This document shows, one piece after another, positions 25,642 through 35,170 of a DNA stretch of 64,000 nt. Below the pieces are notes generated by a model. The model did not search any database and had not been told where the DNA came from. It saw only the letters and a program-made list of their open reading frames with translations. A program made the position numbers and the translations under genes. The DNA comes from DAIPJH01 sp036770365. GTDB taxonomy: Bacteria > Pseudomonadota > Alphaproteobacteria > Rickettsiales > UBA998. Position 1 is the stretch's first letter. Every line of letters starts with the position of its first letter. The stretch is taken from positions 1 through 64,000 of the forward strand of contig DAIPJH010000006.1 of the NCBI GenBank assembly GCA_036770365.1. Reading direction: 5' to 3'.

Positions 25642-26958
25642 ATGGCTTCTCTCGCTCCTATTGCTCAAGCATTTTCAGACTATAAAGTTGCAGATTTCTC
25701 ACTGGCACAGTGGGGTCGCAAGGAGATTTCACTTGCTGAGACCGAAATGCCAGGGTTGATGGCACTTCGTGCTGAGTATGGCAAAAGCCAACCGCTTAAG
25801 GGTGCGCGTATAGTGGGATGCCTGCATATGACCATTCAGACAGCAGTGCTGATTGAGACTTTGACCGCGCTTGGTGCGTCGGTGCGTTGGAGTTCATGCA
25901 ATATTTTCTCAACTCAAGACCAAGCAGCAGCAGCAGTGGCGGCAGCAAAGATCCCTGTGTTTGCTTGGAAGGGAGAAACTGAAGAAGAATATGAATGGTG
26001 TATTCGCCAGACCATCGAAGGACCAGATGGTTGGACGCCCAACATGATTTTAGATGATGGCGGTGACCTCACCAAAATGATTCATGATGATTACCCGCAT
26101 TTGTTAAAAGATATTCGTGGGATTTCGGAAGAAACCACCACAGGTGTATTGCGCCTACATCAAATGCAAATGGATGGTTCGCTTAAAGCCCCCGCGATTA
26201 ACGTCAATGATTCGGTAACCAAATCAAAATTTGATAATTTATATGGCTGCCGTGAAAGTTTGCCAGATGGCTTGAAGCGTGCGACCGACATCATGTTTGC
26301 AGGTAAAGTCGCTGTTGTAGCGGGATATGGCGATGTAGGTAAAGGTTGCGCAAATGCACTTAAAGGGCAGGGCGCACGCGTGATTGTCACCGAAATTGAT
26401 CCCATTTGCGCGCTACAAGCGGCAATGGAAGGTTATGAAGTCAATACGATGGAAAACGCTGCGTCGCGTGGCGATATTTTCGTGACCGCCACAGGTAATC
26501 ACGGCGTAATCACCATTGACCATATGCGTGCAATGAAAGACCGTGCAATTGTGTGCAATATCGGGCATTTTGATAATGAAATTGAGGTTGCTTCACTTCG
26601 GAATCTCACATGGAACAACATCAAACCACAAGTAGATGAGATCACTTTCCCAGACGGCAAGCGTTTGATTTTGCTGGCGGAGGGTCGCCTTGTTAATCTT
26701 GGCTGCGCGACAGGTCACCCAAGTTTTGTCATGAGTACCTCGTTTACCAACCAGACTTTAGCCCAAATCGAGCTTTGGAATAATCATGGTAAGTATGAAA
26801 ACCAGGTATATGTCTTGCCAAAACATCTTGATGAAAAAGTAGCAATGCTTCACCTTGAAAAACTCGGTGTAAAACTTTCCAAACTTACCAAAGAGCAAGC
26901 GGAATATATTGGCGTAGATGTGAATGGTCCGTTTAAGAAGGATGAGTATCGGTATTAA
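25642..26958 (+). CDS. ahcY: S-adenosylhomocysteinase
   Basis: Hydrolyses S-adenosylhomocysteine to adenosine and homocysteine, relieving inhibition of methyltransferases. The 438-aa protein has CLHMTIQTAVLIETL, WSSCNIFSTQDQAAAA, the NAD motif GYGDVGKGCA, NIGHFDNEIEV and the conserved end KKDEYRY. I start at ATG 25642, preceded by AAGG at 25631-25634; upstream TTG codons in frame are less likely. Its stop overlaps the stop of the convergent hydrolase gene by four bases. Confidence 0.97.
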   Translation: MASLAPIAQAFSDYKVADFSLAQWGRKEISLAETEMPGLMALRAEYGKSQPLKGARIVGCLHMTIQTAVLIETLTALGASVRWSSCNIFSTQDQAAAAVAAAKIPVFAWKGETEEEYEWCIRQTIEGPDGWTPNMILDDGGDLTKMIHDDYPHLLKDIRGISEETTTGVLRLHQMQMDGSLKAPAINVNDSVTKSKFDNLYGCRESLPDGLKRATDIMFAGKVAVVAGYGDVGKGCANALKGQGARVIVTEIDPICALQAAMEGYEVNTMENAASRGDIFVTATGNHGVITIDHMRAMKDRAIVCNIGHFDNEIEVASLRNLTWNNIKPQVDEITFPDGKRLILLAEGRLVNLGCATGHPSFVMSTSFTNQTLAQIELWNNHGKYENQVYVLPKHLDEKVAMLHLEKLGVKLSKLTKEQAEYIGVDVNGPFKKDEYRY

Positions 26959-27857
26959 ACTTTTGTTATTGTCATATTTTCAATATTTTTCTCAAACCAC
27001 TTTTTCACCAGCGTAATTTGCGCCTCATCCATCAGAGCGGGAGCGTGGCCAATGCCGCTAAAGCGTGCTAAGGTAACATGCTTATCTTGCGCCATAGCGT
27101 CTGCGATTTCGTGAGGGAGAATATCTGATTCCGCACCATGCAATAACAAAACAGGGCAAGCGACCTTTTTCCAGACTTCGCTAAGGTCGATGGCTTCTGC
27201 CTCGGTAAAATTTTTGCTGGTGATTTTAAGTGGTGCTAAAATATCAGGGTCACATGCGGGAAGATACTGTCCCTGAGCATTTTGGATAATGCTGTATTTA
27301 AAAATAGATTCCCATGCATCCTCAGGTACACCCCACGGCAACATCACATCACGTAGATACGCTTCCGCTGCTTCACGAGTAGGATACACATGTGGCACAG
27401 AAGCATATTCATAAATTCGTGTGAGAGCGGAAGCAGGCACGACCGAGCCAATATCATTGATAACTAGTGCCTTGATCTTATCAGGATATACAGAAGCAAT
27501 GCTCATGCCAATGATACCCCCCATTGACGTTCCAAGCCAATACACATTGGCAACATTTAGTCGGGTAATAAAATTCAAACAATCGTGAATATATGTTCCA
27601 TAGTGATATTGGAGTTTATCGGTAAGCCATACACTTCCACCACGCCCCGCCATTGAAAGTGCATAAACACGAAAATGAGGGGTGAGGGCAGGTGCGATTT
27701 TATCAAAATCATGGGCGTTGCGCGTCAGTCCATGTACACAGAGTAGGGTTGGCTTGTGACTATCTTCGGGATTCCATGCTATGACTTCTAGCCCATGCGT
27801 CCCTGCGTTTTCTTGTTCCCAACTATTAGGAGCATAAAAAGTAAAAATCGTAGGCAT
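26955..27857 (-). CDS. Alpha/beta hydrolase
   Basis: A 300-aa alpha/beta-fold hydrolase. It shows the oxyanion segment CVHGLTRNAHDF (about 41-52), the nucleophile elbow Gly-Thr-Ser-Met-Gly near residue 110, the acid segment LLLHGAESDIL and the catalytic His in GIGHAP near the end. It has no signal peptide, so it is cytoplasmic. The substrate cannot be read from sequence; relatives include esterases and lactonases. AGAGGA lies about 10 nt before the ATG. It is divergent from folB. Confidence 0.85.
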   Translation of the reverse strand: MPTIFTFYAPNSWEQENAGTHGLEVIAWNPEDSHKPTLLCVHGLTRNAHDFDKIAPALTPHFRVYALSMAGRGGSVWLTDKLQYHYGTYIHDCLNFITRLNVANVYWLGTSMGGIIGMSIASVYPDKIKALVINDIGSVVPASALTRIYEYASVPHVYPTREAAEAYLRDVMLPWGVPEDAWESIFKYSIIQNAQGQYLPACDPDILAPLKITSKNFTEAEAIDLSEVWKKVACPVLLLHGAESDILPHEIADAMAQDKHVTLARFSGIGHAPALMDEAQITLVKKWFEKNIENMTITKV

Positions 27858-27972
27858 AGATATCTTTTCCTCTGTTGAGTATTTAGAAATACTATCAAGA
27901 ACAAGAATTAAATGCTAGTGTATGCCTCATTTTCTTGCTACAAGCCACCCATGAATCTAAAATGGCGATGCT

Positions 27973-28386
27973 ATGCAACACCCGCGACTTCCTGCTGCGC
28001 TTTCCTTGGACAGGCTACGTCTTAATGTTCACCTTGGTGAACATGCGCCTGAACGCGGGACGATGCAAGCGATTGAGGTCTCCATCAAGATCTATTTCAA
28101 AAATATGCCAGCCGCGTGTAGGGATGATTGCGGACAATTTTTATGTTATGGTAAATTAAGTGAAGCGATAGAAAACGTGGTGCATGGTCGAGAATATCGC
28201 CTTATTGAGTTTTTGGCATGTAAAATTTATGATGTGATGCGGACACACATTATCGCTTCTTTCGGAGATGAACAATCGCAAGATATCTATGTGTGGTTGC
28301 GCTTACACAAATGTAATCCTCCAATTCCTCAGCTTTTAGGCGGCGCAAGCTTTGAATACACGGATGTGCCTTCGGGGTTGCTATGA
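27973..28386 (+). CDS. folB: Dihydroneopterin aldolase-like protein
   Basis: A 137-aa FolB-type protein of folate synthesis, converting dihydroneopterin to 6-hydroxymethyl-dihydropterin. The marks are LNVHLGEHAPERGTMQ (substrate-binding Glu in ERG), LSEAIENVV and YRLIEFLA, then IYVWLRLHKCNPPI, where the Lys is the usual catalytic residue. The middle is more divergent than usual, with two Cys in RDDCGQFLCYG. The gene ends inside an ATGA overlap with folK, which supports the call. Start at ATG 27973; ATG 27963 belongs to another frame. Confidence 0.82.
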   Translation: MQHPRLPAALSLDRLRLNVHLGEHAPERGTMQAIEVSIKIYFKNMPAACRDDCGQFLCYGKLSEAIENVVHGREYRLIEFLACKIYDVMRTHIIASFGDEQSQDIYVWLRLHKCNPPIPQLLGGASFEYTDVPSGLL

Positions 28387-28829
28387 ACCCTGAACATATC
28401 CTTATTTTAGGGCTTGGTAGCAATCTTGGGGATCGTGCAGTTACAATTGCGCAGGCCGTAACTTATTTACGCGAAGATATCACATTAAACTTATCTGAAG
28501 TTCGTGTGTCTCGCTTGATCGAAACTTCCGCGCTATTGCCAGAAAATGCTCCGCCATCATGGGATATTCCTTTTCTCAATGGGGTGATGTCGGCACATTG
28601 TGAAGTGGAAGACCCCCACACCATTCTTGCACATATCAAAGCGGTTGAGCGCGCATTGGGTAGACAGGATCGGGGACATTGGTCGCCACGTGAGATTGAT
28701 ATTGACATTATCGCGTATGGCAACAAACACTACCATGATGAACAGCTTACCATCCCGCATCCTCGCGCCCATGAGCGTACCTTTGTGATGACACCGCTAC
28801 GTGAACTGCATCCTCAGTGGGAATTCTAA
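28383..28829 (+). CDS. folK: 6-hydroxymethyl-dihydropterin pyrophosphokinase
   Basis: Transfers pyrophosphate from ATP to 6-hydroxymethyl-dihydropterin, the step after FolB. The 148-aa protein has LGLGSNLGDR at the start, IPFLNGV, the signature WSPREIDIDIIAYG and the segment IPHPRAHERTFVMTPL. The start overlaps the folB stop (ATGA at 28383-28386), so they are translationally coupled. Confidence 0.94.
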   Translation: MNPEHILILGLGSNLGDRAVTIAQAVTYLREDITLNLSEVRVSRLIETSALLPENAPPSWDIPFLNGVMSAHCEVEDPHTILAHIKAVERALGRQDRGHWSPREIDIDIIAYGNKHYHDEQLTIPHPRAHERTFVMTPLRELHPQWEF

Positions 28830-28833
28830 CTCC

Positions 28834-29706
28834 ATGCCCCAGACCAAACATCTACGTGAAGGTTTGTTGCTCGGCTTTTTTGCTGTAGCACTTTTTAGCC
28901 TAACCATGCCGATGACCAAGCTTGCGCTTGATTCGTTTCATCCTTATGTCACAGGTATGGCACGCTCATGCATTGCAGGATTATTAGGGCTTGGATGGTT
29001 TATCTCAGCTAAAAAATGGCATCTGTATAAAACGCATATGCGCGGATTTATACTGGTGATGCTTGGTGTTGCGTTTGGGTTTCCTATTTTTACCAGCATG
29101 GCTCTTAGTACAACCACCGCCTCGCATGCAGGGATTGTTCTCGCTATTCTACCGCTAACGACCTCCATTATGGGGAGTTTCATTACACATGAACGCCATA
29201 AATGGACGTTTTGGGCGGCGGCGGTGCTTGGTTGTGTGACCGTGCTTGCCTATACTCTATATCGCGGTGGTGCGCATTTCAGCATTGCCGATGCTTATCT
29301 CTTTGGAGCAGCAATGGCTGGTGGACTCGGTTATAGTGTGGGTGCAAAAATGACTAAAGATATGGGTGGCTTAGATGTGATCTGTGGTGCGCTTGCGCTT
29401 GCTTTACCCATCACGCTGCCAATTGGCATCTATGTTATGCTGCATTTTCCGCCACAACATATTACACTTGGTGCAGGATTTGGACTGGCATATATCTGCC
29501 TGATTAGCCAGCTTTTAGGCTTTGTACCTTGGTACAAAGGTCTGGCTATGGGCGGTGTTGCGCTCGTCTCACAACTTCAGCTTTTACAAGTTTTTATGAC
29601 GCTCATTGTCTGCGCACTCGCGCTAGATGAAGCCATTAGCTGGATGGAATACGGTGTGGCGGCGTTAGTAGTAGTGGAAATCTATCTTGCTAAGCGATTT
29701 TATTAA
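28834..29706 (+). CDS. EamA/DMT-family transporter
   Basis: A 290-aa integral membrane protein with about ten hydrophobic helices in two related halves, the hallmark of drug/metabolite (EamA) exporters. The first half includes FFAVALFSLTMPMTKLAL and SMALSTTTASHAGIV. The second has AGGLGYSVGAK and LISQLLGFVPWYKGLAM, with EAISWMEYGVAALVVVEIYLAKR at the end. The substrate is unknown. I start at ATG 28834, five bases after the folK stop; a GTG at 28801 would sit inside folK. Confidence 0.85.
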   Translation: MPQTKHLREGLLLGFFAVALFSLTMPMTKLALDSFHPYVTGMARSCIAGLLGLGWFISAKKWHLYKTHMRGFILVMLGVAFGFPIFTSMALSTTTASHAGIVLAILPLTTSIMGSFITHERHKWTFWAAAVLGCVTVLAYTLYRGGAHFSIADAYLFGAAMAGGLGYSVGAKMTKDMGGLDVICGALALALPITLPIGIYVMLHFPPQHITLGAGFGLAYICLISQLLGFVPWYKGLAMGGVALVSQLQLLQVFMTLIVCALALDEAISWMEYGVAALVVVEIYLAKRFY

Positions 29707-29784
29707 TCTCTTTTACTACTGTAAATAATATTGATTTATGTTAAGATCATCGGTGTAGAATATATTCATAATGTATGGCATCCC

Positions 29785-30459
29785 ATGAAAGATGATTCGG
29801 TTCACCCCATTGAAGATAAAAGATTTTATCACGAGATGAATGAACTACGGGGCATTATGCGTGGCAACACCAAGCCGAACCAACCAGAATCACCACCCGC
29901 CATTCCTACATCACCCCCTGTATTGCTCGATCCTCAAGATGACGTCCCCACGAATATCCTACCAAACCAACAGGAAATACCTCACGCACCTGTTTCTTCA
30001 TTGCCTTCTTTTAAAACATGGTCACAAGATAAAAAATTAGGACGAGCGCGCGAGGCCCTTGCAAAACATGCAAGGGAATATGGCTTTAAAGTAGGCAGCA
30101 TCACGAATCAAGATGGTATTAACGTTACGATTGGCCTTGACTCTCCGGCGGTAGCTGAAAATCTTTTTCTCAATAAAGTGTGGGATATGACAAAGGATAG
30201 AGCTGTTGCTGAGAAAAACAGCACCAGTCTTTTTGTAGAAAAATTGATACGCACAGGAAATCCTCACGCAGCGGCAGTCAAGCATAGGAAATCAGAAGAG
30301 TTACTCTTTGAACAATATTTTTCTCTTTGGCCAAAAAATATCAGTGAGGATATGCGCGATAGCTTTTTTCCTGAGCGTCAGGCGTTGCTGACAAAATTTT
30401 ATGAGGCAGCCATTCCTATCTATGAAGCTGCAAGAACAAGAGTTTCACATTCAAAATAG
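29785..30459 (+). CDS. Unknown hydrophilic protein
   Basis: A protein of about 224 aa that I do not recognise. Residues about 30-75 are Pro/Gln/Asn-rich and probably disordered. The C-terminal part is helical with many charged residues (REALAKHAREYGF, KDRAVAEKNSTSLFVEKLIRTG, ERQALLTKFYEAAIPIYEAART). It has no membrane segment. No start has a ribosome binding site; I use ATG 29785, and a TTG at 29731 in the same frame is an alternative. It lies between the EamA gene and the flagellin gene. Confidence 0.45.
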   Translation: MKDDSVHPIEDKRFYHEMNELRGIMRGNTKPNQPESPPAIPTSPPVLLDPQDDVPTNILPNQQEIPHAPVSSLPSFKTWSQDKKLGRAREALAKHAREYGFKVGSITNQDGINVTIGLDSPAVAENLFLNKVWDMTKDRAVAEKNSTSLFVEKLIRTGNPHAAAVKHRKSEELLFEQYFSLWPKNISEDMRDSFFPERQALLTKFYEAAIPIYEAARTRVSHSK

Positions 30460-30538
30460 TGTTACTTTAAAAAAAAACGCAATCATTATCAAAAAAGCCT
30501 CAAAATTAACTAAATTGAAGTTAATGATTAATCATCGT

Positions 30539-30565
30539 TAAACTTTAGCCTGCTATAACTGATCA
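30539..30565 (+). promoter_or_regulatory. Sigma-28 (FliA)-like flagellin promoter
   Basis: TAAA (30539-30542), exactly 15 bp, then ACTGATCA (30558-30565) fits the FliA consensus TAAA-N15-GCCGATAA at five of eight -10 positions. It lies about 180 bp before the flagellin start in an otherwise empty 288-bp gap, which also contains a GGACAT/ATGTCC hairpin near 30685-30697. Confidence 0.4.
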
Positions 30566-30747
30566 TAATAAGAAAAGTACACATCACATCACGTAGGTGG
30601 GGTGTTGAAAAAAAATGGTTGGTTGCTGGTCACGTAGATAAGCCCAATGACGCTGCGATGTACGCACACAAATAATTAACAACGGGACATGATGTCCGTA
30701 GACCACGTGTGAAGGTAGTCACAGCCTTATTATAAAGGTTTATTATT

Positions 30748-33066
30748 ATGGTCAGTTCAGCAAGTAGCATTGCGGCGAGTACGTCCGCGAGTGTGTATAA
30801 CTATCAACACGCATTAAGAGAAGTTTCTTTATCAACCGCCCGTTTATCATCAAGTAATCGCTTGGTGAGAGCAGGGGACGATGTCGGCGCGCTTGCTGTC
30901 GGCACACAAATTAAAAGTAATATTGCTGCACTGCGCCAAGCCCTCAGCAACACCACCCAAGCAGACTCGATGTTACAGGTGGCATATACCAGCTTATCGA
31001 CGATCTATGACGTGTTGACCGAGATGAAATCAGTAGCAGCGCAAGCCAATTCAGGCTCACTCACTGCAACTGAACGCAGCTATTTACAAGCACAATTCTC
31101 CTCTCTTACAGATGAGGTGGATTCGCTAGCAAATGATAGTGAATTTAACAACATCAAATTGCTTGATGGCACGCTTTCGGAAGAAAATCGTGTTAACACA
31201 GCTGACACACAAGCCTCACAAGCAAGTAATACCCTCAATTTCACAGCCAATATTGGTGCGGGTGAAACCGTTATTATTAATGGGGTTACATTAACCGAAG
31301 GGACAGATTTTACCGCGGGTGCAACCACTAATCTTTCATTGCTTGCTCTTGCAAATGCAATTAACACATCGACCAACACCAGCATTAGCAATCTTTCTGC
31401 TTCTGTCGTAGGGTCTGCGATGACCTTAACTGACCGAGCGGGTGGTGCGCTTGCATTTAGAAACTACGTCGATACTTCTGGTACGGCAACTATGTCACCT
31501 TCGGGTAATACAACGGCTGCTGCAACAAAAATGAGTTTTGCAGGCGGCGTTGACAATGGATTGTCGCGCACTTCGGTCATTGCACAGGGTTCTGTAGGAG
31601 ATACATTGATCAACACACAGAACATGTCAAAAGGTGAGGTGATTTTTAACTTAGCAACACTGCCTACAGCGGCACAAACCATCTCAATTGATGATAGTAA
31701 CGGCGGCACGACTGCCTTTACCTTCCGTGCTTTGGCGGCAACCTCTACCGAAATAACTATTGGTACAACTGTTGAGGAAACACTACAAAACATGATTGAT
31801 ACGCTGGGTAGCTATACGGGCAACACACGCTATACCCTTGATCAGCTTGATATTTTCCGTGATGGTCAGAATGTCTATTTCCGTAGCAAAACCAACGGAA
31901 CAGCCAATGATTTAACAAACACCGCTATCAATTTTGCTGAAGCTAACAATGGGACGCTTTCTGCTACCACTATCACTAATGGGTCTACCACTGGGATCAA
32001 TGTGGACGGTGTCACCAATAAAGATTGGATCGGCAGCATCACAGGGTTTAGTGCCACCTATGTTGGGCCAGACAGCTTGACAGCAAATCTAACAGTTGGG
32101 GATTACACTTATACTGCCGCTATCACAGATACCACACCAGCAGCTAATACGATCGTTCGCTTCCGTTCGACCACGAATGGTGGTGGATATTTTGATATGC
32201 AGCTCGCTGGTGGTGCAGGACTAGCTGTTACGAATCAAGCCGATTCAAATACCTATGCTAACCGTTTGAGTGCTGCCATGGGAGGTTTGACTTTCACGCA
32301 AAATCGTGTTGCAAGTTCAGGCGAATATGTGGCATCAGGCGACTTGCAAGGTTCAAGCTTTGAATTTCAACTTGATGACTTTTCTAAAGTTGACGTGCAA
32401 AGCATCAATGTAGCAGGACCAGTTTCATCCAGTGCTTCGGCGACCATTGAGTTTGTGGTTAACGGTGAAACATTCCGCAGCAACAGCAATCTTGGTCAAA
32501 GCATCAGTGAATATGAGATCATTGATTTTAATAGTACTTCTTCGTCTAACAAACTTCGTTTGCGTATGGGAAATGACCAAATTGATTTGACCAACGCAAC
32601 AGAAGCCGCAACGGCAGAAACTCTTTTTCGCACCGCCTTTAATATCGGTGTGACATCGAATGGCGTGTCGTTCCAAGTTGGCGCAGATTCATCCAACGTA
32701 CTTGACATCACCATTGGCAGCGCAACCACTGAAAAACTATTTGGTGGGCAATCTATCAGCGTTAGTACACAGCCAAATGCGGCTGCGGCTGAAACTGTAC
32801 TAGATAGTGCGCTCGCAGATGTGCAAAGCATGTTGACCGAGGTAGGGGCGATGCAAGAACGTGCAGGCTATGCTCAAGACACATTGGATGCGGAAATCAC
32901 CGCAAAAGATGAGGCACGCGCATCATTGCTTGATACGGATGTTGCCGCAGAATCCACAAGGCTTGCAACCTACATGGTACAAGCACAAGGGGCGGTCGCT
33001 GTATTGGCGCAAGCACAACAACTGTCCTCACATCTACTAACCTTGATGCAACGTGGTGCTGCGTAA
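30748..33066 (+). CDS. fliC: Flagellin, large (772 aa)
   Basis: The filament protein. The N-terminal D0/D1 region (about 1-160) has TARLSSSNRLVRAGDDVGALAVGTQIKSNIAALRQA and the C-terminal region (about 690-772) has LDTDVAAESTRLATYMVQAQ, both typical flagellin. The middle (about 160-690) is Ser/Thr/Asn/Gly-rich beta sequence, far longer than a minimal flagellin, and likely forms the exposed D2/D3 domains. A segment near residues 165-235 (GETVIINGVTLTEGTDF, then LLALANAINTS) resembles Flagellin_IN repeats. The gene has its own terminator and lies far from the other flagellar genes in this window. Confidence 0.93.
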   Translation: MVSSASSIAASTSASVYNYQHALREVSLSTARLSSSNRLVRAGDDVGALAVGTQIKSNIAALRQALSNTTQADSMLQVAYTSLSTIYDVLTEMKSVAAQANSGSLTATERSYLQAQFSSLTDEVDSLANDSEFNNIKLLDGTLSEENRVNTADTQASQASNTLNFTANIGAGETVIINGVTLTEGTDFTAGATTNLSLLALANAINTSTNTSISNLSASVVGSAMTLTDRAGGALAFRNYVDTSGTATMSPSGNTTAAATKMSFAGGVDNGLSRTSVIAQGSVGDTLINTQNMSKGEVIFNLATLPTAAQTISIDDSNGGTTAFTFRALAATSTEITIGTTVEETLQNMIDTLGSYTGNTRYTLDQLDIFRDGQNVYFRSKTNGTANDLTNTAINFAEANNGTLSATTITNGSTTGINVDGVTNKDWIGSITGFSATYVGPDSLTANLTVGDYTYTAAITDTTPAANTIVRFRSTTNGGGYFDMQLAGGAGLAVTNQADSNTYANRLSAAMGGLTFTQNRVASSGEYVASGDLQGSSFEFQLDDFSKVDVQSINVAGPVSSSASATIEFVVNGETFRSNSNLGQSISEYEIIDFNSTSSSNKLRLRMGNDQIDLTNATEAATAETLFRTAFNIGVTSNGVSFQVGADSSNVLDITIGSATTEKLFGGQSISVSTQPNAAAAETVLDSALADVQSMLTEVGAMQERAGYAQDTLDAEITAKDEARASLLDTDVAAESTRLATYMVQAQGAVAVLAQAQQLSSHLLTLMQRGAA

Positions 33067-33210
33067 TAATGAAAATAATTAAATTACGTAAACCAAATAG
33101 TAAGTTTTATAGGTTACTCTAAATATAGGCTCGGCAGGCTGATAACATACAGCTTTCAATAAGAAGCCGTTACCGCCCAAAAAACAAAAATAATAAGGGC
33201 AAAAAACTCG

Positions 33211-33247
33211 AAACCCCGCGCTGAAAGGTGCGGGGTTTTATTTTTAA
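33211..33247 (+). terminator. Rho-independent terminator after flagellin
   Basis: A perfect 9-bp GC-rich stem (AAACCCCGC / GCGGGGTTT) around a 10-nt loop is followed by a T-rich tract. It lies 145 bp past the flagellin stop; the AT-rich sequence between holds no gene. Confidence 0.85.
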
Positions 33248-33386
33248 TGTTGTGGTGTGAGGCAGAAGAAATGTGAAGATTGCATGACAATGCATGCTTT
33301 GCCCTAGTCATTTTATCTAAAATACAGTAGAATACAGAATGAAATAATAGCTCTCTCGTGACGAGACGTCGTCAAAGGTGGTGAAA

Positions 33387-34100
33387 ATGAGTGAAAACAC
33401 ACCCAATAATGCTAGCGTTGAAGGTAACCTCTTGAACGATTCTGCGCGTGGTGTTGATTTTGAAGACAATCTGCGAATGTCTGGCGCAGGTAGCTCTCAG
33501 AGTCCTGAACAAATCAAGAATCATGCAGATATGATTGTCGCTAGTCGTGGGCAGGACCTCTTTAAAAAATACGAACATCTTGGTGGTCAAGAGCGCGCTC
33601 AAGCGATTGAACAAGAACTCCGAAGCCTCGGCGTTGATGGTGCTATTGCGGGTGACTACACCAATCAAGTGGTGGCACGCTATGAAAATCCACTAGAAAT
33701 ACCAGCGAGTCAGCAATCTCAAACATCGCAGTCTCAGGAAGTACAGGGAGGCGGGCCTGAATCGTTGTTTGGTGGCTTATTTGCTGCTGAAACCGCAGTT
33801 GCGGCAAATGATGCATTTTTCTCCAATAAAACAGAAAATCAGCTTGCTACAAGCGGTGAACTTCGCGGGACAGACGTAAAACCACCTCTATCCCCTGAAA
33901 TGGCACGATTTGAACAAGGGTTACCTGAAAGCGCGAAGGGTGTTGCTTTAGAAGGTGGTATCAAGGGTGGGGATAACCTTACTTTTCCTCAAATGGAAGG
34001 TCAGCTGGCAGCCAATGCTCAGCGCGCACAGACAGCAGCGATCAGTGCGGGCGTTATGCCAGATCGTGGCCGTGATGGTGCATCAATGAGTTTTGCATAA
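33387..34100 (+). CDS. Unknown Gln/Ser/Gly-rich protein
   Basis: A 237-aa hydrophilic protein with no recognised domain. A helical segment around residues 40-90 (EQIKNHADMIVASRGQDLFKKY, then RAQAIEQELRSLG) is followed by a Gln/Ser-rich linker (QQSQTSQSQEVQ) and Ala/Gly-rich sequence. There is no signal peptide. AAAGG lies 9 nt before ATG 33387; GTG 33378 is an alternative. It follows the flagellin terminator, so it is probably transcribed separately. Confidence 0.5.
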   Translation: MSENTPNNASVEGNLLNDSARGVDFEDNLRMSGAGSSQSPEQIKNHADMIVASRGQDLFKKYEHLGGQERAQAIEQELRSLGVDGAIAGDYTNQVVARYENPLEIPASQQSQTSQSQEVQGGGPESLFGGLFAAETAVAANDAFFSNKTENQLATSGELRGTDVKPPLSPEMARFEQGLPESAKGVALEGGIKGGDNLTFPQMEGQLAANAQRAQTAAISAGVMPDRGRDGASMSFA

Positions 34101-34419
34101 AGTACACAGAATCACTCCGTAAATGGATCTTATGGCGTATTGCCTCATTCCATGCTCTGAATCGAATAAGAGAGAGAGATTGTTAGCTTACATCGTCTTT
34201 CAATGTTTTGAGCCTTGACTTTTTTATATTTACCTTGATTTATATTTTCCATAATATACCTTATGTGTTTTTCAATGAATGTATTACCAAGGCCTGACAA
34301 GGGGAAATGGTATCGTCATCATTAGAGATAAAACATAAAAAAAAAGGAAGCCCTTGAAATAGGACTCCCTCTATCTATTGCTCAGTCATAAACATTCAAC
34401 GCTATCAAATAAAGATTCT
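34101..34419. other. 319-bp intergenic region between convergent genes
   Basis: Between the unknown gene ending at 34100 and the phaR stop at 34420. It contains the phaR terminator at 34337-34369. I see no gene, repeat or promoter in the remaining AT-rich sequence. Confidence 0.6.
34337..34369 (-). terminator. Rho-independent terminator of phaR
   Basis: On the minus strand GGGAGTCC and GGGCTTCC pair as an 8-bp stem (two wobble pairs) around an 8-nt loop, followed by nine T residues. It lies about 50 bp past the phaR stop. Confidence 0.8.
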
Positions 34420-34971
34420 TTATTTGCTATCGCTTTTGGTCTCATTTGATTTTTTATCCGAAGACGAACCACCAAAGAATGCGTCAAATGGATTAAACAT
34501 AGAAAACGCTTTACCCATCATTTCCATATTTTGTTTGCTAAGTTCGTTTAGCTGCGTCATTGGATTGAAATGTGTATATTCACCCAGCGTTTTCGTCATA
34601 TAGCTACGCACTTTTTCTTGATTTTGAGTGAAAGCTTCCATACTTGATTCAAGATAATGAGGAATCATTTCCACGATCTTATCATCATAAAGTTCGATCA
34701 CACGCTTTAAAAATCCAATTGGCATCACACTATGATGACCATTTAACTCTTGTTCAAAGATAATTTGCGTTAAAATCTGACGCGTGAGATCTTCCCCTGA
34801 TTTAGCATCCTGCACAAGAAACTCTTCCCCACGTTTTACAAGTTCGCGCACATCTTCCAATGTAATATAGGTGCTGGTCTCTGTATTGTATAAGCGACGA
34901 TTCGCATATTTCTTAATCATCACAGGTTCTTTATTCGTATTTTTTGAAGCTTTATTTTGTGTGGTCGCCAT
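34420..34971 (-). CDS. phaR: PHA synthesis repressor PhaR
   Basis: A 183-aa regulator of polyhydroxyalkanoate granule genes. The N-terminal DNA-binding domain is diagnostic: IKKYANRRLYNTETSTYITLEDV, then RGEEFLVQDAKSGEDLTRQILTQII. A helical PHB-binding region follows (SVMPIGFLKRVIELYDDKIVEMIPHYLESSM). The tail is Met/Phe/Asn-rich, then Ser/Lys-rich. PhaR binds PHB and derepresses granule genes when polymer is present. It is divergent from the PHA synthase genes, which it plausibly controls. AGGGAA lies 5 nt before the ATG. Confidence 0.93.
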   Translation of the reverse strand: MATTQNKASKNTNKEPVMIKKYANRRLYNTETSTYITLEDVRELVKRGEEFLVQDAKSGEDLTRQILTQIIFEQELNGHHSVMPIGFLKRVIELYDDKIVEMIPHYLESSMEAFTQNQEKVRSYMTKTLGEYTHFNPMTQLNELSKQNMEMMGKAFSMFNPFDAFFGGSSSDKKSNETKSDSK

Positions 34972-35170
34972 GGTCGTTCCCTGCCCTTCAATCGAATGAA
35001 TCCCGCACGTTTTTCTGCGTACGCTGAATTGCTTTTATGCTGCAATGCAATATGAATTATTGCCGCTTCTCATTAAGTTTTAGGATATTATCATGTAATT
35101 TTCGCATTTGCAACATGAAAAAAATATGGTAATTTGTGCGCAACATAAAATCAACTCCACGAGACCCCGC

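Noticed and set aside
30460..30747. Sigma-54 promoter for flagellin
   Set aside because: No GG-N10-GC core with proper flanks; only the FliA-like site fits.
31080..32831. Long minus-strand open frames over the flagellin gene
   Set aside because: Caused by flagellin Ser/Thr/Asn codon bias; no ribosome binding sites or recognisable proteins.
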